Origin: Desulfobacteraceae bacterium
GTDB lineage: Bacteria; Desulfobacterota; Desulfobacteria; Desulfobacterales; BuS5
Assembly: GCA_030592105.1 (NCBI GenBank)
Contig: JAUVKE010000031.1
Coordinates: 1 to 13,789 of the forward strand
DNA: 13,789 bases
Direction: 5' to 3'
The notes below the pieces were generated by a model that saw only the letters and a list, made by a program, of their open reading frames with translations, made no database searches and was not told where the DNA came from. The translations under genes were made by a program, and so were the position numbers. Of the stretch, positions 6,629 through 12,829 are shown one piece after another (within the stretch, counting starts at the first letter, position 1; every line of letters begins with the position of its first letter).

Positions 6629-7876
6629 TTACAGAATATTTTTATCGATGGTCCGTTTTTTAGGTTCCAGCACTGTATTCGGTTTGCTCATCAGCATTCC
6701 CGGCCCTTTGGTCGATTTATACCGCTGGTTTCCACATGCCGGGTCATGGCCGCATATACTGTCCCATCTGTGGGGTTCTGTGTATACGATAATGGCCCCT
6801 TCATAATTTCTTAATACGGCCTTGTCATCGGATCTTGCCAGAATATAGTTGGGCATAAGGGGTACTTTTCCGCCTCCCCCGGGAAGATCAACTACAAATG
6901 TGGGTACGGCCAGCCCCGATGTATGTCCTCTGAGGGCTTCAATGATCTGAATCCCACGGCCAAGGGATGTTCTGAAGTGTGAAATCCCCTGGGAAAGATC
7001 ACACTGGTAAATATAATAAGGATTGACTCTTATTGTTAAAAGCTTTTGGTTCAGCTCTTTGATCACATGGGGGCAATCGTTTACATTCCTTAAAAGAACG
7101 GTTTGATTAAACAGGGGGAATCCGCCATCGGCAAGTTTGTTGCAGGCTTTTCTCGATTCCGGGGTAATCTCTTTAGCGTGATTAAAATGGGTTGAGATAA
7201 AGATGGGGTGGTAATTTTTCATCATTTCAATCAGGGAGGAGGTGATCCGCATTGGTAGAACCACCGGGGTTCGGGAGCCGATCCTGATGATTTCAACATG
7301 GGGGATTGCTCTTAAATCTTTAAGGATTTTTTCAATCTTTCCATCACTCATTGTTAATGGATCACCCCCTGAGATTATTACATCCCGGATTTCTTTTTTG
7401 GAGGCAATATATTTTATGGCATTTTCCATCTGTTTGGTATTAACAGGATTATCCGTATGCCCCACCATTCTTCGTCTTGTACAATGTCTGCAATACATGG
7501 AACAGGTTTCCGTTGCCAGCAAAAGAACCCTGTCCGGATATCTGTGAATCAGGCCGGGAACCGGTGAATCCCGGTCCTCCTCCAATGGATCGTCCATGTC
7601 GGAAATTTCAAATTCAGCTTCGCTTGCTGTGGGCAGGGCCTGGGCTTTAATGGGGCAATGGGTGGCTGACAAATCCGCCAAACTTGCATAATAGGGTGTG
7701 ATTGCCATTCGAAAGTGTTGGGTCGATCTTTTTATCCCTTCGATTATTTTTTCAGATGGATGCAGCATCCGGATAACATCATCAACACTTGTGAGCCGAT
7801 TTTTTATCTGCCATTTCCAGTCATTCCATTGTTCAGGGGGGACATTTGCATATGGTTTTTCTTTTGCTTCAATCAT
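6629..7876 (-). CDS. kamA: L-lysine 2,3-aminomutase (radical SAM)
   Basis: This 415-residue radical-SAM, PLP-dependent enzyme converts L-lysine to L-beta-lysine, the first step of the pathway. With the start chosen here, the numbering falls in register with the Clostridium subterminale enzyme (416 residues). The CxxxCxxC cluster ligands are C125, C129 and C132 (CSMYCRHC). The PLP lysine is K337 in PGGGGK. The lysine-binding residues R134, D293 and D330 are all present, as is zinc-site C268. C375 is kept but the other zinc positions read H377 and C381. The conserved substrate residues argue for lysine rather than glutamate 2,3-aminomutase or EpmB. The ATG at 7876 has AGGAGG six bases upstream; two earlier in-frame starts would overlap this site. 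It lies 73 bases after kdd. Confidence 0.97.
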   Translation of the reverse strand: MIEAKEKPYANVPPEQWNDWKWQIKNRLTSVDDVIRMLHPSEKIIEGIKRSTQHFRMAITPYYASLADLSATHCPIKAQALPTASEAEFEISDMDDPLEEDRDSPVPGLIHRYPDRVLLLATETCSMYCRHCTRRRMVGHTDNPVNTKQMENAIKYIASKKEIRDVIISGGDPLTMSDGKIEKILKDLRAIPHVEIIRIGSRTPVVLPMRITSSLIEMMKNYHPIFISTHFNHAKEITPESRKACNKLADGGFPLFNQTVLLRNVNDCPHVIKELNQKLLTIRVNPYYIYQCDLSQGISHFRTSLGRGIQIIEALRGHTSGLAVPTFVVDLPGGGGKVPLMPNYILARSDDKAVLRNYEGAIIVYTEPHRWDSICGHDPACGNQRYKSTKGPGMLMSKPNTVLEPKKRTIDKNIL

Positions 7877-7949
7877 CATTATCCTCCTTGATAAGCTTTG
7901 CATTGGATAAAAATAAGAGAAAAGGGGAATTATTTTATGTGCAAAAGGT

Positions 7950-8993
7950 TTAACAGTATCTTTTAGTGTAAAGATCTCTTAAATATCTGCTCTCCCGCAT
8001 AATTGAAAGTGCAAGATCAGCATGGCCTTCGCAGTAGCCGTTTCCTATTATAAGCTCAATATCTTTTCCCACACCTTCTGCGCCAAGGGCAGCTTTGGTA
8101 AAACTTGTTGCCATGGAGAAAAAATAGACTGTTCCCCTGGATTTTGTAATGAGAATGGCTCCCATTTCACAGTTTTTTCTGGAAACACAGTTAATTACCT
8201 TGTGGCACAATTCTCCTTTGGTGATACTTTCTATTTTTTCAAGGAGAAAAAGGGGATCATCCCCGCTGCCAATGACGACCTCATCGACAAAGGGGGCATT
8301 TTTTACATCTTCAATTCCATCTTCGCTGTGAACAATTCCTATTACTTTCCCCTGGGGGCCGGCTTTTTTTTTTGCCTGGTAGCAGCTTAAAAGTCCCGAT
8401 TTTCCCCTGGCGCCGAGTACCCCCACTGTATCGCCGGGGAGAATGAGTCTGTCCACCTGGGCAGGAGCCCCTGCAACGTCTAAAACCGCCAGGCAAAGGG
8501 TTTCAGGAATATCCCCGGGAAGTTTTACCCATATACCACTTTCAAAAAGAATTCCCTGGCCTTTAATCTCCACCTGATCCTTTTTAATATGTATTTTTGT
8601 TATTTTATCTATTCGAAGGGGGGTTAAAGAAAGACTTACAAGGCTTGCAATTTTATCTTTCGGGGTTAAATCAATTTTTTCTTTTAAACTTTTCCCCAGG
8701 GCAGCGACCGTGCCGATAAACATCCCGCCGGAACCGGTTCGGGGATTTTTAAGTTTACCGTATTTGTTTACAATATTAAGAATTTCTTTTTTGATTTTTT
8801 CAGGGTCATTTCGGCAAAGTTCCTTTATGTCTGTAAAGGATGCCGAGTCAATATTGAGGGTGGTTACATTGCAAAGGATTTCGTTGTCGTAAAGTTTACT
8901 GAAATCATTGTCCAGGCACAGGGCTGGCTGGGGAAGGACATTCTCGGGCTCAATGACCCGGTGGAGTCCATAGGAATTTCCTTTTTCCTGCAT
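7950..8993 (-). CDS. kdd: L-erythro-3,5-diaminohexanoate dehydrogenase
   Basis: This 347-residue NAD(P)-dependent dehydrogenase oxidatively deaminates 3,5-diaminohexanoate to 3-keto-5-aminohexanoate, the step after KamDE. The N-terminus YGLHRVIEPENVLPQPA and the segment NPRTGSGGMFIG are typical of Kdd. A Rossmann dinucleotide loop is visible as GVLGARGKSG (residues 191-200), and SRGTVYFFSMATSFTKAALGAEG follows near the C-terminus. The length matches the family. The ATG at 8993 is chosen because GAGG lies four bases upstream; an in-frame TTG 12 bases earlier would overlap that site. It stands between the methyltransferase and kamA. A TTGACA box lies about 120 bases upstream, so transcription may also start here. 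Confidence 0.93.
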   Translation of the reverse strand: MQEKGNSYGLHRVIEPENVLPQPALCLDNDFSKLYDNEILCNVTTLNIDSASFTDIKELCRNDPEKIKKEILNIVNKYGKLKNPRTGSGGMFIGTVAALGKSLKEKIDLTPKDKIASLVSLSLTPLRIDKITKIHIKKDQVEIKGQGILFESGIWVKLPGDIPETLCLAVLDVAGAPAQVDRLILPGDTVGVLGARGKSGLLSCYQAKKKAGPQGKVIGIVHSEDGIEDVKNAPFVDEVVIGSGDDPLFLLEKIESITKGELCHKVINCVSRKNCEMGAILITKSRGTVYFFSMATSFTKAALGAEGVGKDIELIIGNGYCEGHADLALSIMRESRYLRDLYTKRYC

Positions 8994-9086
8994 AATACCT
9001 CGCAATAAGTTATGGGTTATATTGAGGACGTTGAGAAAAAGCTTTTTTTACATGGGTGAAGATGGATAAAACCGGATGCTCATCTT

Positions 9087-9115
9087 TGCATTACATAATG
9101 TCTTATAAATGTCAA
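9087..9115 (-). promoter_or_regulatory. Candidate internal promoter upstream of kdd
   Basis: A perfect TTGACA (9115-9110) lies in the 166-base gap before kdd. The -10 at the usual spacing is poor (TAATGC after 16 bases, AATGCA after 17), so the assignment is weak. An AT-rich stretch and a short AAAAAGCTTTTT palindrome lie between it and the gene. Confidence 0.3.
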
Positions 9116-9159
9116 TATTCGGTGTTTTTTTGTTTGTTATTTTTTTGTATTGCACCCCA

Positions 9160-10155
9160 TTAAACAAAACCGGCAATGATACTGGAATCATTAACAGATT
9201 CAAAATTAATTTTATGAAGTTTTTTTACACCGGCTTCCGTTAACATATCGATTATCTGTTTCTCAGAATAGGACTGACCTGAAGATGTTCCCACAAGCAT
9301 GTTAAGGGAAAAAAGCGCCGGGAAAAGAGGGGCGTCCATGCTGTTTTTTAAAATAAAATCGTGGACCAAAATCATACTGCCCGGTTCCAGGGCTGCAACA
9401 GTTTTGCCGATTATATTGCGGCAGTCTTTATCCGATTCACCATGGAGAATGTGGGACATCCAGGCCACATCATATTTACCTTTAATATCCTCCGCCGTAT
9501 AATCTCCCTCTATAAAATTGATTCTTTTAGTGAGGCCAAAATCACCAATAATTTTTTCAGCAACCAGACGCGTGGTCGGCAGATCAAAGACCGTGGCTTT
9601 AAGGTCCGGATATTCCATGCAAAAATGGATGGCATAAGTTCCGGGACCGCCGCCAAGGTCGAGTAAACGGCGTCTGCCGGAAAGATCAATTAAGGGGGCC
9701 ACCACCGGCGCAAGGTTCATGGCAATGTTGAACATCCCCATCAGGAAAGTTTCCCTTTCTTCTTTTTTAAAATGAGATACTTTGTCTCTCACCGGTCTGC
9801 CGGACATAACAGCCTTATCAAGATTATTCCAGGATTCAACGAGGTGATGATGGTGCATTATAATATGCCCCACATATTTTGGGGAGTCTTTGATTAAAAA
9901 AACAGCGCTCAATGGGGTGTTGGCGTATTTATTATCTTTTTTTTTGAGAAAATCCATTGCTGAAAGGGCGTTTAACAACATGATTGTCCCCCTTTTATCG
10001 CTGTTAAGCTTTTTTGACAATTCCTCACCGGTCATACTCTCTTTACCCAACAGAGTAAAGATATCCAGCTTAACCCCTGCATGAAGAGTACAGGTTTCCC
10101 AGTAACTACCTGACATCTTTAATATTTTACCAGGATTTAATTCTTGTATGGTCAT
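9160..10155 (-). CDS. Family-2 O-methyltransferase (SAM-dependent, acetylserotonin/hydroxyneurosporene-like)
   Basis: This 331-residue protein has the two-part layout of class II O-methyltransferases. The N-terminal winged-helix dimerisation domain covers about residues 1-100 (ETCTLHAGVKLDIFTLLG, LLNALSAMDFL). The C-terminal Rossmann methyltransferase domain carries the SAM loop LLDLGGGPGTY (about residues 164-174), an acidic ribose-binding stretch ATVFDLP, and SHILHGESDKDC, which corresponds to the usual LHDWSDE catalytic-His region. The final GAGV-like motif is read as LTEAGVKKLH. The ATG at 10155 has GGGGG upstream with a four-base gap; an in-frame TTG lies 24 bases earlier. It is the first gene of the lysine operon by position, but no methylation step is known in that pathway, so the substrate is unknown. 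Confidence 0.85.
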   Translation of the reverse strand: MTIQELNPGKILKMSGSYWETCTLHAGVKLDIFTLLGKESMTGEELSKKLNSDKRGTIMLLNALSAMDFLKKKDNKYANTPLSAVFLIKDSPKYVGHIIMHHHHLVESWNNLDKAVMSGRPVRDKVSHFKKEERETFLMGMFNIAMNLAPVVAPLIDLSGRRRLLDLGGGPGTYAIHFCMEYPDLKATVFDLPTTRLVAEKIIGDFGLTKRINFIEGDYTAEDIKGKYDVAWMSHILHGESDKDCRNIIGKTVAALEPGSMILVHDFILKNSMDAPLFPALFSLNMLVGTSSGQSYSEKQIIDMLTEAGVKKLHKINFESVNDSSIIAGFV

Positions 10156-10254
10156 TGTGCCCCCTGTTTTTGGTTTCAAAGCTTTTGTTTATCCTGCAAA
10201 GCGGTTATATAGACCGTCACATAAATAATTTCATCAATAGACTGAATTATAATA

Positions 10255-10309
10255 AAATTTAAAAACCTCTGGAACTCGCTACGCTCAAACAGCCAGAGCT
10301 TTTTAAATT
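10255..10309. repeat. Long hairpin, bidirectional terminator-like dispersed repeat
   Basis: The arms AAATTTAAAACCTCTGG (10255-10271) and CCAGAGCTTTTTAAATTT (10292-10309) pair over about 16 positions with one small internal loop. The 20-base loop contains CTCGCTACGCTC. A and T runs on both sides make it terminator-like on either strand. However, it lies between two divergent transcription units where no terminator is needed, so it is more likely a mobile or dispersed hairpin. Confidence 0.55.
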
Positions 10310-10349
10310 TCACCATAGCTCAGTTCTAACATCTGGCCGTATGAAATTT

Positions 10350-10381
10350 ATTATCTGAATATCTATAGATTGTCAGATAAT
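10350..10381. repeat. Short hairpin ATTATCTGA / TCAGATAAT
   Basis: Perfect nine-base inverted arms are separated by 14 bases in the gene-free stretch upstream of the methyltransferase. It could be a regulator site or part of the insertion-sequence debris. Nothing else supports a function. Confidence 0.35.
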
Positions 10382-10500
10382 TACCATCTTTTTGATAAAT
10401 ATAAAAAATATTTTTAATTTCAATATGTTAACTTGGCAACGAGGCCATATGGTGTTATGCATTGTTTACGACAAACAAAAAACAGAATAAAGGCATCACT

Positions 10501-10593
10501 ATGTTTATGCTACACTCTTTAGCCAAAATTTTCAAAGAAGATTTTGCTCCTTCTCGAAAAGCTGATGAACAGTCAACCTGGTTTTATTTATAG
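10501..10593 (+). pseudogene. Possible IS4-like transposase N-terminal fragment
   Basis: A 30-codon frame starting MFMLHSLAKIFKEDFAPSRK and ending STWFYL before a stop resembles the beginning of IS4-type transposases, which have a basic stretch followed by WF and a hydrophobic run. The rest of the transposase is absent. It sits directly before a 60-base inverted-repeat element and an IS3-family relic, which supports insertion-sequence debris. The match is short and from memory. Confidence 0.35.
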
Positions 10594-10607
10594 TATAATT
10601 CCCCAGC

Positions 10608-10667
10608 AGTGTCCGGTTAGAAACTTCCCGTATTTTCTTTTTTGCAACTTTCTAATAAGCGGACACT
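10608..10667. mobile_element. 60-bp inverted-repeat element (IS ends or MITE remnant)
   Basis: AGTGTCCG at 10608-10615 mirrors CGGACACT at 10660-10667. Just inside, TTAGAAA (10617-10623) mirrors TTTCTAA (10649-10655). The interior is only about 25 bases. This looks like two insertion-sequence terminal repeats brought together by internal deletion, or a very small MITE. Confidence 0.55.
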
Positions 10668-10762
10668 ACTGATAATCTGTATAGCAACAGGTATAATCTG
10701 GTTAAACCATGAAAAACCAACGTCTAAGAAATCGTAAAAAAGAACCTGATCCTGCTGTGAAA

Positions 10763-10957
10763 TGAGTGGACACTTAGCTAAGTCATTGATAATAATAATG
10801 ACAGGAGAAAATTATGAGTGTTCAGCAGCGCAGAAAATATGATTCAGATTTTAAACGTAATGTCCAGTTGTCAAAAGAACCTGGTCGAACAGTAGCTGAG
10901 GCAGAGCAAGCTCTTTTCAACAACATAGAAAACTACTATAATCGTCAGCGACGCTGA
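10763..10957 (+). mobile_element. IS3-family element relic with large internal deletion
   Basis: A terminal-repeat-like TGAGTGGACACTT begins at 10763. About 50 bases later, behind an AGGAGA Shine-Dalgarno sequence, is a 47-codon frame (10814-10957). Its first 31 residues resemble the start of an IS3-family OrfA (RRKYDSDFKRNVQLS, EPGRTVAEAE). Its last 15 resemble the C-terminal part of OrfB (ALFNNIENYYNRQRR). About 1 kb of transposase sequence must have been lost between them, in frame. No matching right terminal repeat is visible. The product cannot be an active transposase. Confidence 0.7.
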
Positions 10958-11030
10958 ATAGTTACTCCTTTGAATATTTACTAATATTAAAATTGTAATA
11001 TTTAAAAAACATTTTTTGTCAGGAGCAACT

Positions 11031-11972
11031 ATGCTGTATGGGGAATACCGGTTTTTTTGTATTTTTGAAAATGACGCATACCTTCCGCATTATAAGGGAT
11101 CTACTTTTAGAGGAGTTTTTGGCAGGGCATTAAAAAAAGTTGTCTGCGCTTTAAAAAAACAGGAATGCGATCAATGCCTTTTAAGGCAAAGGTGCATATA
11201 TGCCCTTGTTTTTGAAACTTCAGTCTCTATGGCTCTACCTGAAGGTTCAAGAACAGCATCCCCTCCCCACCCCTTTGTCATAGAACCGCCCTTAACAACT
11301 GAAACAAAATTTTCAAAAGAATCTTCCTTTAATTTTAATCTTCTTCTTTTTGGTGAAATCAGCAACAGCCTGCCGTATTTCATATATGCATTTGAACAGA
11401 TGGGCAAAATCGGCATAGGAAGAAAAATAAACGGGATCAGAGGCAGATTCATATTAAAAGAGGTGATAAACGGATCTTCTCTTATCTATTCTGCCCTTGA
11501 TGAAAAATTAAATACTGCAAACAAGCAGGAAGTTTTATCCATTAACGATCCTGCGAACCTTTCAGATAAAACAATATCTTTAAAACTGATTTGCGAAACA
11601 CCCCTCAGGCTCAAGTTTGAAAACAGGCTTAAGGCGGATCTCCCCTTTCACGTTCTGGTGCGGGCAATGCTAAGAAGAGTATCTTCTCTTTTTAACTGTT
11701 ACGGCGCCGGAGAACCTTTGATTGACTACAAAGGTCTTGTCAAAAAAGCCGCATCCGTTCAAATCCTGGATTCAAGTTTAAAATGGTTTGACTGGGAACG
11801 ATACTCATTTCGCCAGAACAAAAGCATGCTCATGGGCGGCATAACAGGTTCCGTAACCTATGAAGGGAATTTGCAGGAATATCTTCCCCTGATTGAGTTT
11901 TGTGAAAAGGTCCATCTCGGCAAACAAACCTCATTTGGCCTGGGTAAAATAAAAGCAGAGATAATAAAATGA
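11031..11972 (+). CDS. cas6: CRISPR pre-crRNA processing endoribonuclease Cas6 (RAMP, PF10040-like)
   Basis: This 313-residue RAMP protein would cut precursor CRISPR RNA within the repeats to supply guides to the type III effector. The N-terminus YGEYRFFCIFENDAYLPHYK leads into STFRGVFGRALK. A cysteine cluster C46, C49 and C55 (CDQCLLRQRC) is followed by PFVIEPP, the arrangement seen in this Cas6 subgroup. The C-terminus has the glycine-rich RAMP loop GKQTSFGLGKIK. The catalytic residue cannot be assigned by eye. The ATG at 11031 has AGGAG five bases upstream and is preferred to a TTG at 11016. The stop overlaps the start of the next, broken gene (ATGA), so they were once translationally coupled. 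A weak promoter could lie in the AT-rich DNA at 10970-11001. Confidence 0.9.
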   Translation: MLYGEYRFFCIFENDAYLPHYKGSTFRGVFGRALKKVVCALKKQECDQCLLRQRCIYALVFETSVSMALPEGSRTASPPHPFVIEPPLTTETKFSKESSFNFNLLLFGEISNSLPYFIYAFEQMGKIGIGRKINGIRGRFILKEVINGSSLIYSALDEKLNTANKQEVLSINDPANLSDKTISLKLICETPLRLKFENRLKADLPFHVLVRAMLRRVSSLFNCYGAGEPLIDYKGLVKKAASVQILDSSLKWFDWERYSFRQNKSMLMGGITGSVTYEGNLQEYLPLIEFCEKVHLGKQTSFGLGKIKAEIIK

Positions 11973-12183
11973 AAACTATATTATTGGCTGTAACCGGCCT
12001 CAGTCCCAGGTTATAACCGAAACCCTGTATGCGCTGCAGCAAAGCAATCGTTATGTTGACGCAATTCATGTAATCACCACAAGGGACGGGAAAAAAAATT
12101 ATACCGGCCTTTTTGGCGGCAAAAAAGGGAGTTGTAGAGACGGGGGCATAATCAAATTGGATAATCATAATTTCATGATGTAA
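11969..12183 (+). pseudogene. Frameshifted, truncated NE0113/CARF-like CRISPR-associated protein
   Basis: The reading frame begins with MKTILLAVTGLSP, the signature N-terminus of the Cas_NE0113 family (a probable CARF-type nucleotide sensor accompanying type III systems), and then hits a stop at 12014. One missing base near 12005-12010 restores the family sequence in the next frame: QVITETLYALQQ, VDAIHVITTRDGK, then a divergent tail to a stop at 12181-12183. Only about 71 residues remain of a protein usually several times longer, so both a frameshift and a 3' loss have occurred. The ATGA overlap with cas6 shows it was part of the original operon. Confidence 0.75.
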
Positions 12184-12215
12184 AAAAGCAGGATTAAGAA
12201 AAATCTCTTTGATAA

Positions 12216-12443
12216 ATTCATCATTCAGGCCTTACTGGACCTCAAATATCCTTATTAAGAGCTATCGCAGAGGAAACGGCCTCAAAGATTCTTGCAACCG
12301 GCTATCTGGAACGTCACAAGCTATCGGTGGACGGAGTTCAGTATGCAAAAAACAAGCTTGAAAAACTCGATCTTATCGAAAGAGATAACGATGTCTGGGG
12401 GATTGTTGATCCGGTTTTCGGAAAATGGTTGTCAAAATTTTAA
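12216..12443 (+). pseudogene. C-terminal fragment of an AAA-type ATP-binding protein
   Basis: An open frame without a start codon encodes about 75 residues: SLLRAIAEETASKILATGYL, SVDGVQYAKNKLEKLDLIER, then WGIVDPVFGKWLSKF and a stop. This matches the C-terminal winged-helix end of the archaeal-type AAA ATPases (PF01637-like), where a VQ-ALxxLxxxGLV helix pair is followed by a DPxFxxWL motif. The ATPase domain is missing. It follows the broken NE0113-like gene and is probably what remains after a deletion that joined two genes. Confidence 0.6.
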
Positions 12444-12528
12444 CCCGAATCAAAGCAACTGATTTTATTCTATAGTATCTTTTAAGGCAATTTTACGAAT
12501 AACTTAAAAAAAATTTGTCAGCAAAAGG

Positions 12529-12534
12529 TATAAT
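12529..12534 (+). promoter_or_regulatory. Candidate -10 element upstream of the HicB-like gene
   Basis: A perfect TATAAT stands about 110 bases before the HicB-like start, in a 200-base gap that otherwise shows no gene. No good -35 lies at the right distance (a TTGTCA is only 8 bases upstream), so activity is doubtful. Confidence 0.25.
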
Positions 12535-12643
12535 GTGCTTTTTAGAAGCATGCGAACAGCAACGTTGCAGAAGTTGAAACCGACGCAAAAAAAAATGGGA
12601 TAAAGATGTGGTATAGATATTTATGATTGGAGGAGATTGACGC

Positions 12644-12829
12644 ATGGAAATTCAAGCGGTCTTTGAAACGGCGGAAGAGGGTGGTTTTACTGTTTATGTG
12701 CCATTGTTTCCGGGCTGTATTTCCGAGGGGGATACATTTGAGGAGGCGGTTGAGAATATTAGAGAGGCTGTGGAGGTATATTTATACCCTGATGAAAAAA
12801 GCATTTATATTGGAGTAAACTATGGATGA
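12644..12829 (+). CDS. HicB-like antitoxin domain protein, without HicA
   Basis: A 61-residue protein has the compact HicB fold signature: MEIQAVFETAEEGGFTVYVP, then FPGCISEGDTFEEAVENIRE. Here the partial RNase H-like domain of HicB antitoxins normally binds the HicA toxin. The last dozen or so residues (YPDEKSIYIGVNYG) do not look like HicB and probably come from the old leader of cas10, implying a deletion junction near 12785-12800. GGAGGA lies nine bases before the ATG. Its stop overlaps the cas10 start by eight bases. No hicA is found on either side, so it is either a solitary HicB or a remnant that now leads the cas10 message. Confidence 0.7.
   Translation: MEIQAVFETAEEGGFTVYVPLFPGCISEGDTFEEAVENIREAVEVYLYPDEKSIYIGVNYG

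Noticed and set aside
10156..10260. A promoter for the methyltransferase/lysine operon (TTGATG and TCTATA with 18-base spacing)
   Set aside because: Both hexamers are weak and no other support exists; a sigma-54 type -24/-12 site was also sought and not seen.
12548..12622. A short frame encoding about 24 residues (ending KMWYRYL) upstream of the HicB-like gene
   Set aside because: It might be the tail of a lost gene, but it has no start signal and matches no family I recognise.
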